DNA of 64,000 bases from Oscillatoria sp. HE19RPO (GTDB lineage Bacteria > Cyanobacteriota > Cyanobacteriia > Cyanobacteriales > Laspinemataceae), in NCBI RefSeq assembly GCF_024220515.1, contig NZ_JAMXOT010000104.1, positions 20,607-84,606 on the forward strand. The letters run 5' to 3'. This document shows positions 53,490 to 63,974 of the stretch, piece by piece. Numbering within the stretch: position 1 is the stretch's first letter; every line of letters starts with the position of its first letter. The translations under genes were made by a program, and so were the position numbers. The notes below the pieces were generated by a model, which had not been told where the DNA came from, searched no databases, and saw only the letters and a list, made by a program, of their open reading frames with translations.

Positions 53490-56400
53490 ATGATTTCACC
53501 CATCAGAAGCATCTATCTAGGGTGGTTATTCACGCTTTCCCTTTCCGGGATATTCGCTATTCCACCCAGCCATGCCCAACCGATCGTTCCCGGCAACGAT
53601 ACCAAAACCCAAGTGACCCCGAATGGAACCACCTTCAATATTGAGGGGGGGACGCTCTCGAATGATGGCAGCAACCTCTTCCACACTTTTACAGAGTTTG
53701 GACTCAGCGCCGGAGAAATTGCTAACTTTATGTCTAACCCCCAGATTCAAAATATTTTGACGCGAATCAATGGGGGCAATCCTTCTATTATTAATGGACT
53801 AATTCAAGTCACCGGGGGACAGTCTAATTTATTTTTGATGAACCCCAGTGGCATCCTGTTTGGTTCAGGAGCGAGTTTAAATGTTCCGGGTTCGTTCATG
53901 GCAACGACCGCAGATCGGATCGGTTTGTCTGGGTCGGACTCGTTGCAATGGTTTGATGCGAAACAAGCGAATCTTTATAGCAGTTTGGTAGGCAATCCCA
54001 GTCAATTTGTATTTTCGATGCCGGAAGCTGGGGCGATCGTGAATGCGGGCAATTTAGGGGTTGGACCGAATCAAAATTTAATTCTACTTGGGGGTTCCGT
54101 GGTCAGTACCGGCACCCTTTCGGCCCAAGGTAATCTGATTGTGGCAGCGGTCCCCGGTCAAAGTCTGGTCCGGATTAGTCAAGTGGGAAATCTCTTGAGT
54201 TTTGAGGTGGACCCTGATCTGTTGCAAACCCCAGTCACGGGACAATCTGCCCCGCGAGAATTTCAGTTCAATCCCCAATCTTTACCGGAATTGTTGGCGG
54301 GTGGGGGTAAGACTCATGCCACAGGAGTTGAACTCAATTCCGATGGGACGGTCACTCTGACGGGTTCAGGGTTGAGCTTGGAGCATGGAGATGTCAGTAA
54401 TCGTGCTGTTCAAGCTCAAACTGCTATTGTATTCGCTACGGGCAATTTAACGGTGGCAGAAAGTCAGCTTGAAACCACGGGCAATTTGCACTTGCAAGCG
54501 GACAACGGGGTGAGATTTGAAGATAGCCCCCTGAATCCGGTTGAGGTGAAGGTGGGGCGGAATTTGCAGATTCGCGGCGATCGCAGCGTTACCCTCGATC
54601 TGCTCAATCACCCAGATTCTCAAATCCAGGTCCAGGGGAATTTGAGGGTAGTCAGTGAGGGCAACATCACCCTGGATGGCGCGTTGCACAGCGGCGGAGA
54701 TCTGATGATTTCCAATACGGCATCCCAACCGACTGGGTTCCAAAGTGGGAATGAGTTGGCGCTCATCGCTGGAGGGAATGTGGTATTTGGAAATTATACG
54801 GGGGGACCGCTGCGGGTTGAGGCATTAGGGGAAATAGCAGGGGGAAACATTTCCTTGACGATCGCCGAAGACGGTAATGCTTCCCCTGGAGGAATCCACT
54901 TAAGGGCCGGGGGAAGAAGCACTTCAGATTCTCTGGTGAATGACTCCCTGGGATTATCTCCACGAAGCATCGTTGTCGGAGAAATCGCGATCGCCCGTCC
55001 GGATAGTTCGGTGAATGTCCAGGCAACCGGATCGATTCAAACCGGAACTATCTCGACGGAGGGGGGCGATATTACCCTCTCTAGTGGCAGTGACCTTAAC
55101 CCTGGTGCCCTCTCTACCGCTGGGGGCGATATTGCCCTCACCAGCGATTCGGGCCGCATTAATACGACTCGGGGAACCCTGGATGCTTCTTCTTCCTCCA
55201 ACCCGCAAGGGGGTGCGATCGCCTTAACGGCTGAGAATCCGATTATTTCTGGGGATTTAATCACTGAAAATAACACCATTCAAATTACGGGTCCTCTGCA
55301 ACTCTCCAATCCCGTGACATTCCGAACCACCGCGACTACAGAGGATGCGGGGGGTGGCAATATTCAGGTAACCGGAACGATTAATGGCACGGTTCAGTTA
55401 AATCTGGAGGCGGGAACCGGAGATGTTGTCCTAGAAGGGGCGATCGGGAATGAAGTGGCGATCGCCGGGTTGTCTCTTGATGCTCACAGCGTTGATTTGC
55501 GCTCTACCACGACGAGTCAAGGGGCGATCGCCATTGACTCAACGGGCACTGTCACCCTAGGCGATCGGCTCACGACAACCGGGGGAACGGTCAATATTAC
55601 TGCCACCGATGCCATTGTCACCGATGACATCACCACCACCGGGACCTCGATTGACTTAACGAGTCAGAATAGCCAGATCACCACCGGGAATTTAGAGAGT
55701 GCGGCGATCGCCTCTGATGGCGGAACCATTACCCTGCGATCGTTCTCGGGACTCTCCACCGGGGCGATCGATACTCATTCGACCGTCGGTGCAGGCGGTG
55801 ACGTCACCCTCCAGACTCAGCAAAATGATATTCAAGTCTCCTTTATTAATACAGAAGGAGCAAGCATCGGCGGCAATGTCTCCATTCAAACCCCGGGTTC
55901 CGTGCGAATCGTCGATTCTTTTCTCTCTCAAACTGGCGGCGAGTTTAGTATTTCCACTGCTGCACCTCAAGGCGGTGAAATTACCATCACTCATGGCAAC
56001 AGTGAATTTGTGATTGGGGATCTTGATGGCAATGGCATGATTGAAAATGGAGCCATTGCCGCCATTACCACCGGATCGGGAGAATTTCTCTCCCTCGGAG
56101 AATCCGTTTCCCAATCTCGGATCTACCTCAACCCTAATCCCTCCCCAGAATCCCCTGACTCAGAAACCCCCGAGGAGTCAGAGGCAACTTCGGATGAAAC
56201 CGCTACAAATGAGGAAGAAACGGAGAGTTCCGAAACCGCCACGGAGTCAGAGGCAACTTCGGATGAAACCGCTACAAATGAGGAAGAAACGGAGAGTTCC
56301 ACTCCATCGAGTCCTGCTGAGTCAGACCCTGAACCCGAGGAAGAAATACCGGAGGAAACAGACTCAACCCCGGAGGATTCTCCCCCGGATTTAGGAGAAG

Positions 56401-58511
56401 AAACGCCTCCAGTCGAGGAGACGACAGGGGTTGATCCAGAACCCACTACGGAAGAACCCGATGCCGACTCCCCCACTCCCGAGGAACCTGTAGCGGTGTC
56501 AGAACCGGCAGTGACGCCGACTCCCGAGGAACCTGTAGCGGTAGCAGAACCGGCAGTGACGCCGACTCCCGAGGAACCTGTAGCGGTGTCAGAACCGGCA
56601 GTGACGCCGACTCCCGAGGAACCTGTAGCGGTAGCAGAACCGGCAGTAACGCCGACTCCCGAGGAACCTGTAGCGGTAGCAGAACCCCAGGGGACTGATA
56701 TCCCTGGGAATATCCCGATTGCAGAACCCTTGGAGACGGTGGAAACGGTTCCGATATTGGAACAGGTGATACCTCCCCCGTCGCGGGAAATTTTACCTTC
56801 GGAACCTGTAGAGTTGCCGATTATTCGGGAAGTTCTGACGGAACCCGTCTCAATCATGCCAACGGAAATACTGCAAAACCCAGAACCGTTGACTCAGACA
56901 CCGCCATCTCCGGTGGAGCCAGTGGCGGTGACTTCGGAATTGGCTGCACCTGCTCCTGCGGCGATCGCCCTGCCGACACCGACGGAGCCATCCGCCCCGG
57001 TGGTCCCTGCACCCCCCCTGCCTCGGAATGATGTATCCGAAAATGTTCTGGGTGTTGCGGAGATGGAGGCGGGGAATGTAGGGAGTCGTGAGGTTCAGAT
57101 TCTTCAAGTTGAACCGACTTCAGGTGAGGGGAGCGTTCTGACTGCGCCTATAGAGCAGCAGGAGGGGACCGTCGCCATTCCTGCGGTGGAGGCGATCGCC
57201 CCTCCTGGGGAACCGGATTCAGTTCAAATTTCAGTTCAGTCGGAATTAGAGGCAGTGGCGCAAGCGAGTATTCCGCAGATTGAACAGATGCGGATGCAGG
57301 AATTTTACCCCGATCGGCAGGGTCCCCTCTCGGAAGATGAGGCGGATTCCAAAAATATCAGGGATTTGCTCCAGGGAATTCGGCAAGAAATCAATGTCAA
57401 TCCGGCGGTTGTCTATGCGATGTCCCTTCCGGAAGAATTGCAATTAGTGGTGATGACGGCAGAAGGGGTCCCGATCATCCGCACGATTCCGACGGCTTCT
57501 CGGGATGCTCTGCGAGCTAAAGTGACGGAATTACTCTCGGAACTGACGAATCCGCGCAAAACTAATACCGACAGTTATATGAGTGCCTCGGTGCAACTTT
57601 ATGAGTGGTTAATTGCGCCGATCGCCGCTGAATTGGAAGAGCAGGGAATCGATATGTTAATGTTTTCTCTCGATGCAGGACTGCGGGGGATTCCCCTGGC
57701 GGCACTTCATGATGGAGAACAGTTTTTAATCGAAAAGTATCGCTTAGGTTTAATCCCCAGTGTGAACCTGACACAGACGGGTTATAAAAATTTAAACGAG
57801 ACTCAGGTTCTGGCAATGGGAGCCTCTGATTTTCAAGATCCGACCATTCCCTCATTAAGTGCGGTTCCCGTGGAATTAGAGATGATTTCTGAAGTTTTTT
57901 CCCTGGAACAATACTTTCTGAATGAAGCGTTTACCGCTGATAATTTACGGGCTTCCCGTCGCCAACAAAACTTTGACATTATCCATCTGGCAACTCATGT
58001 CAAATTTTATAGCGGCATGGAACAGACAGAAGCGGGTTTTCCGGCTTCGCGACGTAAATCTTACATTCAATTTTGGGATGAACAGGTTCCCTTGGAGCAA
58101 ATGCGGCAGTTAGGATTGGATGCGGGAACGGTGGAATTGTTAGTGTTAAGTGCTTGTGAAACTGCGGTGGGAAGTTCCGAGGCGGAGTTGGGGTTTGCGG
58201 GGTTAGCGGTGCAAATGGGGGTGAAGTCGGTTTTAGCCAGTTTGTGGCAGGTGGATGATGAGGGAACTTTAGGGTTAATGAGCGAGTTTTATCAACAACT
58301 GAGTGCTCAAGAGCAAACGATTAAATCGGAAGCGCTCAGACAGGCACAGTTGGCGTTTTTACGGGGGGAAGTCCGGATGAGTGGTGACCAATTAGTGACG
58401 TCCCGAGGGGCGATCGATGTACCGCCAGAGATAGCCCAACAAATGGGCGATCGCCAATTTACTCATCCCTATTTTTGGGCGGCATTTATTCTCGTCGGCA
58501 GTCCTTGGTAG
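53490..58511 (+). CDS. secreted TPS (haemagglutinin-type) and CHAT protease-like fusion
   Basis: A 1673-residue protein. It opens with a signal peptide (LGWLFTLSLSGIFAIPPSHAQ) and a two-partner secretion haemagglutination domain (about 30-170; VTPNGTTFNIEGGTLSNDG, LFLMNPSGILFGSGA). A long beta-helix-like region runs to about 880. A Glu/Ser/Thr/Pro-rich linker follows (about 880-1100) and contains 15-residue PTPEEPVAV units. The C terminus is a caspase-like CHAT domain (about 1390-1673) with catalytic His1503 (HLATHVKF) and Cys1556 (LSACETAVG). This fits an exported protease anchored or passed by an Omp85-type TpsB, which is not in the window. The function and target are unknown. Confidence 0.88.
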   Translation: MISPIRSIYLGWLFTLSLSGIFAIPPSHAQPIVPGNDTKTQVTPNGTTFNIEGGTLSNDGSNLFHTFTEFGLSAGEIANFMSNPQIQNILTRINGGNPSIINGLIQVTGGQSNLFLMNPSGILFGSGASLNVPGSFMATTADRIGLSGSDSLQWFDAKQANLYSSLVGNPSQFVFSMPEAGAIVNAGNLGVGPNQNLILLGGSVVSTGTLSAQGNLIVAAVPGQSLVRISQVGNLLSFEVDPDLLQTPVTGQSAPREFQFNPQSLPELLAGGGKTHATGVELNSDGTVTLTGSGLSLEHGDVSNRAVQAQTAIVFATGNLTVAESQLETTGNLHLQADNGVRFEDSPLNPVEVKVGRNLQIRGDRSVTLDLLNHPDSQIQVQGNLRVVSEGNITLDGALHSGGDLMISNTASQPTGFQSGNELALIAGGNVVFGNYTGGPLRVEALGEIAGGNISLTIAEDGNASPGGIHLRAGGRSTSDSLVNDSLGLSPRSIVVGEIAIARPDSSVNVQATGSIQTGTISTEGGDITLSSGSDLNPGALSTAGGDIALTSDSGRINTTRGTLDASSSSNPQGGAIALTAENPIISGDLITENNTIQITGPLQLSNPVTFRTTATTEDAGGGNIQVTGTINGTVQLNLEAGTGDVVLEGAIGNEVAIAGLSLDAHSVDLRSTTTSQGAIAIDSTGTVTLGDRLTTTGGTVNITATDAIVTDDITTTGTSIDLTSQNSQITTGNLESAAIASDGGTITLRSFSGLSTGAIDTHSTVGAGGDVTLQTQQNDIQVSFINTEGASIGGNVSIQTPGSVRIVDSFLSQTGGEFSISTAAPQGGEITITHGNSEFVIGDLDGNGMIENGAIAAITTGSGEFLSLGESVSQSRIYLNPNPSPESPDSETPEESEATSDETATNEEETESSETATESEATSDETATNEEETESSTPSSPAESDPEPEEEIPEETDSTPEDSPPDLGEETPPVEETTGVDPEPTTEEPDADSPTPEEPVAVSEPAVTPTPEEPVAVAEPAVTPTPEEPVAVSEPAVTPTPEEPVAVAEPAVTPTPEEPVAVAEPQGTDIPGNIPIAEPLETVETVPILEQVIPPPSREILPSEPVELPIIREVLTEPVSIMPTEILQNPEPLTQTPPSPVEPVAVTSELAAPAPAAIALPTPTEPSAPVVPAPPLPRNDVSENVLGVAEMEAGNVGSREVQILQVEPTSGEGSVLTAPIEQQEGTVAIPAVEAIAPPGEPDSVQISVQSELEAVAQASIPQIEQMRMQEFYPDRQGPLSEDEADSKNIRDLLQGIRQEINVNPAVVYAMSLPEELQLVVMTAEGVPIIRTIPTASRDALRAKVTELLSELTNPRKTNTDSYMSASVQLYEWLIAPIAAELEEQGIDMLMFSLDAGLRGIPLAALHDGEQFLIEKYRLGLIPSVNLTQTGYKNLNETQVLAMGASDFQDPTIPSLSAVPVELEMISEVFSLEQYFLNEAFTADNLRASRRQQNFDIIHLATHVKFYSGMEQTEAGFPASRRKSYIQFWDEQVPLEQMRQLGLDAGTVELLVLSACETAVGSSEAELGFAGLAVQMGVKSVLASLWQVDDEGTLGLMSEFYQQLSAQEQTIKSEALRQAQLAFLRGEVRMSGDQLVTSRGAIDVPPEIAQQMGDRQFTHPYFWAAFILVGSPW
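56178..56320 (+). repeat. 69-bp in-frame duplication in linker
   Basis: Two copies of TCAGAGGCAACTTCGGATGA start at 56178 and 56247 (69 bp, 23 codons). They encode SEATSDETATNEEETESS twice within the CHAT protein linker. This recent in-frame duplication lengthens the acidic linker. Confidence 0.75.
56470..56695 (+). repeat. 45-bp in-frame tandem repeats
   Basis: About five units encode PTPEEPVAVSEPAVT or the AEPAVT variant, alternating, in the linker of the CHAT protein. The near-identity at base level points to recent expansion. Confidence 0.75.
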
Positions 58512-58552
58512 GGACATCAGGCAACGGTTTCTGATTCTGCCTTGACTGAGTG

Positions 58553-60772
58553 TTAGGGTTGCTTCAAGGGAATCTGAATCACAAATTCTGTACCTTCTCC
58601 CGGTTCCGAGTGACAAATTAACTCGCCGCTATGCTTATGAGCAATAATTTGATAGGCAATGGATAACCCCAGTCCGGTTCCTTTCCCCACGGGTTTGGTG
58701 GTAAAAAATGGATTAAAGATTTGCTCTTTGACTGCCTGGGTCATTCCGGGACCATTGTCCTGAATGTGAATGGCTATGCACTGGTTATCTAAGCATTCTG
58801 TGCGAATGAGAAGGGTGGGCGTTTTTTTGGCATAGCACTCTTGTCCTTTCAGGCTTTCCAAGGCATCGATCGCATTGGTCAGAATATTGATAATGGCTTG
58901 ATTGAGTTGCGCTGGATAGCACTCGATTCGGGGCAGTTGACCATATTCTTTAATCACTGAAATCCCTGAATTGACGCTTTTTTCTCTCAACCGATTATGG
59001 AGAATCAGCAGGGTATTATCAATTCCTTCATGAATATCCACCGCCTTACGTTCGGCTTCGTTCAAACGCGAAAAATTCCGCAGGGACAGCACAATTTGCC
59101 GGATGCGTTCTGATCCAACTTTCATGGAATTCAGCAATTTGGGCAGATCGCTTTGCAAAAAGTCGAGGTCAATATCCTCCTGAAATTCATGGATGTCCTC
59201 AACGGGTTCGGGATAATGGGTTTGGTAAAGATTCAGAAGTTTGAGTAAATCCGCGAGATAGTCGTTAACATGAGCGAGGTTTCCATAAATAAAATTAACG
59301 GGATTGTTAATTTCATGGGCCACTCCAGCGACTAATTGTCCCAAACTGGACATTTTTTCGCTTTGAATCAGTTGGGTTTGAGTCCGTTGCAGTTCTTGTA
59401 AGGTTTGTTGAAGCTGTTGGGCTTGGTTTTGCAACGAGTGAATCAATTCGGTTTTTTCGTGAGCAGATTCCTGAAGCGCTTTCGCTTTTTGTTTACTTTC
59501 GGTAATATCATGGAAGACAATCACCGCCCCAATTTGATTGTCTTCTTCATCAAAAATGGGTTCGCCACTGGCAACGGCAATCCGGGGTTCCCCCACTTTG
59601 GGTGCAATGACAATTTCCTCTTTGTTAACCCGTTCCCCATTAAGTGCACGTTGTAAGGGAATTTGGTCTGGGGAGATGGGAGTTGTACCATCTCCTTGAT
59701 ATAAATCATAGTAATTTAACCAGTCCTCGGGAGGAATGGAGTCATCGGGTAAGCCATATAAGTCGCGAATTGAACGGTTGAATAGGATGACGTTTCCTGT
59801 GGCATCCCCGGCGATAATTCCGGCATCAACGGTATTCAGTAAGGCTTTTAAAAATTCCCGCTCTTTTTCTAAAGATTTTTCGGTTTCCCGGCGTTCGGCA
59901 ATTTCGTTTTGCAGTTTATAGATGGCACTGTTAAACGCTAGACTGCGGCTTTGCAGTTTGACTTGGAGTTGATTGAGGAAGGTGCGGGTTTCTTCATAAG
60001 CCCGATCGCCTTCGATTTCGGCATATTTTCGTTCGGTAATATCATGGCCGATCGCATAAATACATTGGTGTTCCTGTCCCAGACAAGCACTCCACAATAA
60101 CCATCGATAGTCCCCATTTTTACACCGATAACGGTTTTCAAAGGAGTAGGTATGACATCCTTGGAGGAGTTTAACGAATTCCATCAAGGTGCTTTCATGA
60201 TCTTGCGGATGGACAAATTCAATAAAAGATTGAGAACGCAGTTCCTCCGGGGTAAACCCTAGGGTTTTTTCCCAAGCTGGATTTAAACTTCGGAAATACC
60301 CGTCAAAACTGAGAGTACAAAATAAGTCCAAAGAGAGGTCAAAAAAAGCATGATAGTCTTCTGTCGGAGGCAGTGATTCCCGACTCTGTTCGGGAATCGG
60401 CGACAGTTCCCGGGCGATCGCCCAGATGAGCGGTTCATTCCCGCGCCATTGGGCTTTCCAGGATAACCGCTTATAGTCACCATTTTTACATTGATAGCGG
60501 TTCTCAAAGGCAATTTCCCGGCGATCGCCACTGAGTTGGGCAAGCTGTTCCCGGGTGGAAAATCGGTCCTCCGGATGCACGCCATCGAGAAAGGATTTCT
60601 GATCCAGTTCACTGGGGCGAAATCCTAGGATTTTTTCTCCCGAACCATTAATCTGCTGAAAATCTCCATTGCTATTGATCGCACAGAGCAGATCGTCGGA
60701 TAAATCGAAAAAGGGAAAGTTCGAGATCTCCTCCCCTGCATCACACTCCAACTCTACGATTTTCATGCTCAT
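58553..60772 (-). CDS. three-PAS soluble sensor histidine kinase
   Basis: A 739-residue kinase without a membrane helix or signal peptide. Three PAS domains follow one another: about 20-125 (FFDLSDDLLCAINSNGDF), 140-255 (FFDLSLDLFCTLSFDGYF) and 310-430 (LLNTVDAGIIAGDATGNVI). Then come a long coiled coil, a HisKA H-box GVAHEINNPVNFI with the phospho-His near residue 485, and the ATPase boxes INILTNAIDAL, IHIQDNGPGM and GKGTGLGLSIAYQII. No receiver or regulator gene is adjacent, so its partner is elsewhere. It ends 42 bp from the TPS-CHAT stop on the opposite strand, so the two converge. Confidence 0.92.
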   Translation of the reverse strand: MSMKIVELECDAGEEISNFPFFDLSDDLLCAINSNGDFQQINGSGEKILGFRPSELDQKSFLDGVHPEDRFSTREQLAQLSGDRREIAFENRYQCKNGDYKRLSWKAQWRGNEPLIWAIARELSPIPEQSRESLPPTEDYHAFFDLSLDLFCTLSFDGYFRSLNPAWEKTLGFTPEELRSQSFIEFVHPQDHESTLMEFVKLLQGCHTYSFENRYRCKNGDYRWLLWSACLGQEHQCIYAIGHDITERKYAEIEGDRAYEETRTFLNQLQVKLQSRSLAFNSAIYKLQNEIAERRETEKSLEKEREFLKALLNTVDAGIIAGDATGNVILFNRSIRDLYGLPDDSIPPEDWLNYYDLYQGDGTTPISPDQIPLQRALNGERVNKEEIVIAPKVGEPRIAVASGEPIFDEEDNQIGAVIVFHDITESKQKAKALQESAHEKTELIHSLQNQAQQLQQTLQELQRTQTQLIQSEKMSSLGQLVAGVAHEINNPVNFIYGNLAHVNDYLADLLKLLNLYQTHYPEPVEDIHEFQEDIDLDFLQSDLPKLLNSMKVGSERIRQIVLSLRNFSRLNEAERKAVDIHEGIDNTLLILHNRLREKSVNSGISVIKEYGQLPRIECYPAQLNQAIINILTNAIDALESLKGQECYAKKTPTLLIRTECLDNQCIAIHIQDNGPGMTQAVKEQIFNPFFTTKPVGKGTGLGLSIAYQIIAHKHSGELICHSEPGEGTEFVIQIPLKQP

Positions 60773-61075
60773 TCCGTCCCCCTAATATTTTTTACGGTCT
60801 TTTTCAGAAAAATTTTATTATTCAATGTAGGTTGAGATATTTCAATCTATTATAAGGGGTTTATCCTGAAATAAAATAAAGCCAAAGTAGAGAAAAATCT
60901 GAAATCAAGATTGATTTATGAAGTTTTGGCAAGGATAGAAGGCAACTGAAGAAAGAGGACATCCCCTGACCCTCGATCAGCCTCAATCCCCAGAATCTGT
61001 CATGAATCGCAATAATCGAGGATCACCACCACAAATATCGCTATCCTAAAAGAGAGAATCACAAGCCAAATTAAA
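60773..61075. other. divergent intergenic region without gene
   Basis: This 300-bp spacer lies between the histidine kinase (minus) and the DUF3352 gene (plus). It is AT-rich near 60790-60890 and likely holds both promoters. No RNA or repeat is seen. Confidence 0.45.
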
Positions 61076-62719
61076 ATGTCAGCGAAACCTAATGTAAATC
61101 GGTGGGCGATCGCAGTCGTGGCTGCTGTAGGTATGGCCGGTGGATATTTATACTGGCGCAGTACCTGGGTCGGAAGCTCCAATCCTCTGGAAAGTGCAAA
61201 AGTGATTCCACAAGATGCGCTAATGGCGGCTTATGTGGTCACTGATGAGCATCAATGGTCGAAATTGGACGAATTTGGGACTCCAGGCGCACAGGCGGCG
61301 ATCGCCCGCACTGTGGCGAATCTGGAAGCCGATTTCCTCGCCCAAACCAATCTCGATTACAAAAAAGACTTGCAACCTTGGATCGGCAATGTCACCCTGG
61401 CGATCGTCCCTTCCTCGGGGACAGAAGTGGCAACAACCCACTTAAACTCCGACCTGTTATTGATTGTAGGCATTAAAAATCCCTTCCGTGCCTGGTGGTT
61501 TGCTCGCAATTTGAAGTCTCAAAGCGAGCTTACCCTAAATGAATTTAACTATAAAGGCGTTACGGTCTCTCAAATCGTTCCACCCCACGGAATTCCCGCC
61601 TATCAGGCCAAGGTCAATAACAAACTGGTGATTTCCCAGCAACGCAGGGCGGTGGAAAAAGCGATCGACGCCACCACTTCAGACTCCTCGTTTCTGATGA
61701 AATCTGGGGCTAAGGAACTGGTTGGTCAGAGTACAAAACTCGATAATGCTCTCATCCACTTTTACTTACCGGATTATAGCCAGACTGTGGCACCGATGGG
61801 CAACCGGATGAGCGATCGCCCCAGTTTACCCCAGGTGGAAGGGGTTAATTCGGTATTGCTGAGTGCGGGTCTGGATCAACAAGGAATGCGCGTCCGGTTC
61901 CTAACCGAAGTTGACCCCCAATCTATCCCTCAATATCCCCCCGTCTCCAATCAACTCTTAAATCGCTTTCCCGCAGAAACGATCGCCTTGGTTAATGGTC
62001 ACGGCATGGGTCGCTCTTGGTCAACCCTAGTCGCTCAAAGTCAAGCCCAACCAGAGTTACAAGCAATTCTAATCGCTATCCGCCAGATGTTCGCTTCGGT
62101 GAATCTGGATGTGGACCGCGAGGTGTTTGGTTGGATGGATGGTGAGTTTGGTTTTGGACTGATTTCTTCCAATCAGGGACTGTTGGGACAGTTGGGATTC
62201 GGAGGCGCAGTGGTGTTTGAAACCAGCGATCGCCCTGCGGCAGAAGCGATGCTGCAAAAATTAGATGCGATCGGTCGTAATGTCGTCCCCTTTCCCTTGG
62301 CGATCGCTCAACGCAATGTCTCTGGCATTAATGTCCAAGAATGGAAAATCCCTCTCCAAGGGGCCCTGTTAGGTCACGGTTGGTTGGATGATAATTCTGT
62401 GTTTATCGCCTTTGGGGGTCCCATCGTCGATGCGATCGCCACTCCCGCCACTTCTTTACAGGACAATCCCACATTTCAAGAAATGGTCGGGTCCTTGCCC
62501 AACCCCAATCACGGCTATTTGTACCTGGATATGGAGCAAATTACCTCGCTAATCAATACCCTGCCCTTTATGATGGGTGTTCAAATCTCTCCAGAGGCTC
62601 TAGACCTGTTAAATTCGGTTCGCGGCATTGGCGGAACCGGAACTTGGACCAGTGCAACGCAATTTGAAAGCGAGATGTTATTTACCCTCAGAAAAACTAA
62701 GGAGATAGCAACTCAGTAA
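61076..62719 (+). CDS. DUF3352-family membrane-anchored protein
   Basis: A 547-residue protein. One N-terminal helix (WAIAVVAAVGMAGGYLYW) is followed by the large DUF3352 domain: PQDALMAAYVVTDEHQW, LDYKKDLQPWIGNVTLAIVPS, KVNNKLVISQQRRAVEKAIDA and GFGGAVVFETSDRP. The domain faces the outside of the membrane by the positive-inside rule. The family is widespread in cyanobacteria and has no assigned function. The start ATG at 61076 is close to the helix. It is the first gene after the divergent kinase. Confidence 0.82.
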   Translation: MSAKPNVNRWAIAVVAAVGMAGGYLYWRSTWVGSSNPLESAKVIPQDALMAAYVVTDEHQWSKLDEFGTPGAQAAIARTVANLEADFLAQTNLDYKKDLQPWIGNVTLAIVPSSGTEVATTHLNSDLLLIVGIKNPFRAWWFARNLKSQSELTLNEFNYKGVTVSQIVPPHGIPAYQAKVNNKLVISQQRRAVEKAIDATTSDSSFLMKSGAKELVGQSTKLDNALIHFYLPDYSQTVAPMGNRMSDRPSLPQVEGVNSVLLSAGLDQQGMRVRFLTEVDPQSIPQYPPVSNQLLNRFPAETIALVNGHGMGRSWSTLVAQSQAQPELQAILIAIRQMFASVNLDVDREVFGWMDGEFGFGLISSNQGLLGQLGFGGAVVFETSDRPAAEAMLQKLDAIGRNVVPFPLAIAQRNVSGINVQEWKIPLQGALLGHGWLDDNSVFIAFGGPIVDAIATPATSLQDNPTFQEMVGSLPNPNHGYLYLDMEQITSLINTLPFMMGVQISPEALDLLNSVRGIGGTGTWTSATQFESEMLFTLRKTKEIATQ

Positions 62720-63007
62720 TCCCGAGGGGACTCTAGGGGGCGATCGCTTTGGTACAATAAGCAATGATTTTCCTCCCGTCAATGGGATAGCTGCTTCTCT
62801 CCTCTCCCCCAGTCGCTTTGACCGCAAACTCGACAAAGCACTTCCGGGTCTGGATGAGAACAATCAGACTAGAAACCGGCTTTTTGACTCTAAGGTTTGG
62901 CTTTCTTTGCAGAAATTTTGTCCAGAAAGCCCGTTTCTAATCTGTCTTTTGCTAATTCCCTAAAGCGATGGGGGAAACCATCAACCTCTCACCCAATCAT
63001 CATCCTC
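62720..63007. other. short spacer with no assigned feature
   Basis: A frame of the next gene stays open here but has no ribosome binding site or domain. I see no RNA or repeat. Confidence 0.4.
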
Positions 63008-63934
63008 ATGACTGCTGCTGTATCAACTGGCCCAGGATTCTTATCTCGTTTAATTAATGGCTTATTATCCATTAAACCCGTTGCAAGTTTCGCCAAATCT
63101 AAAGCCCGAAAAATGATGATTGATCGAGCTGAAAATATGGGCGTTCCCTGGACGGACGAAGCGCGATCGCTCCAAAACCGCAATTGGGACCGCGAATTCC
63201 AACAGGTACAGAATCCCACCTTGGTTTATCCCGATTATTACCTCTGTTCCTTCCATGCTTATGACCAGGGAAATTTAAGTTGGGAAGCCGCCAGCGAAGT
63301 CGAAGTCGCCGCTAAAGCCGTGCACGCTCATATTTGGAAAGATGCCGGAGTCGAAGGAGACTCTCGCCTTCGCAACAGTTACCATGAAGTGCTGGCAGCT
63401 CAAATTGGCGACTCTCCCCAGGCAATTCTCGATTTAGGTTGTAGCGTCGGCATGAGCACCGTTGCCTTACAAAAACTCTATCCCCAAGCTACATTAACTG
63501 GGCTAGATTTATCCCCTTATTTTCTCTGCGTTGCTCAGTACAAATCTCAGCAGCAACATCCGGATATCACCTGGGTTCATGCTGCTGCGGAATCCACAGG
63601 TTTATCGGATGCTTCCTTTGATTTAGTCTCCGCTTGCCTCATCTTTCATGAACTCCCCGCAGATGCTTCTCGCCAAATTATTCAAGAAGCTCGCCGCTTA
63701 CTTCGTCCCGGTGGACATTTGGCAATTATGGACATGAATCCCCAGTCTGAGATTTATGCAAAAATGCCACCTTATATCCTAACCTTGCTCAAGAGTACCG
63801 AACCCTATTTAGATCAGTATTTTTCCCTGGATATCGACCAAGCTTTTGTCGAAGCCGGGTTTGAGAAACCCACTATCACCCGCAACAGTCCCCGACATCG
63901 CACTATCATCGCTCAAGTTCAAAACCCCAGTTAA
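63008..63934 (+). CDS. SAM-dependent methyltransferase (class I)
   Basis: From ATG 63008 the protein has 308 residues; the frame upstream to 62897 does not read as protein. An N-terminal region (FLSRLINGLLSIKPVASFAKSKARKMM) precedes the Rossmann methyltransferase. Motif I is ILDLGCSVGMSTVAL. An acidic residue follows (LTGLDLSP), then post-I AAESTGLSDASFDLVSACLIFHEL, and RLLRPGGHLAIMDMNP. The substrate is unknown. A quinone or lipid methylation role fits the type but is not shown. It may be co-transcribed with the DUF3352 gene. Confidence 0.85.
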   Translation: MTAAVSTGPGFLSRLINGLLSIKPVASFAKSKARKMMIDRAENMGVPWTDEARSLQNRNWDREFQQVQNPTLVYPDYYLCSFHAYDQGNLSWEAASEVEVAAKAVHAHIWKDAGVEGDSRLRNSYHEVLAAQIGDSPQAILDLGCSVGMSTVALQKLYPQATLTGLDLSPYFLCVAQYKSQQQHPDITWVHAAAESTGLSDASFDLVSACLIFHELPADASRQIIQEARRLLRPGGHLAIMDMNPQSEIYAKMPPYILTLLKSTEPYLDQYFSLDIDQAFVEAGFEKPTITRNSPRHRTIIAQVQNPS

Positions 63935-63974
63935 AAAGATGAGAAACCGGGTTTCTTCCCCCAGTTTAGGTCAA

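Noticed and set aside
56123..56857. Minus-strand Ser/Gly/Val-rich frame
   Set aside because: It is a shadow of the repetitive linker of the CHAT gene and has no protein-like composition.
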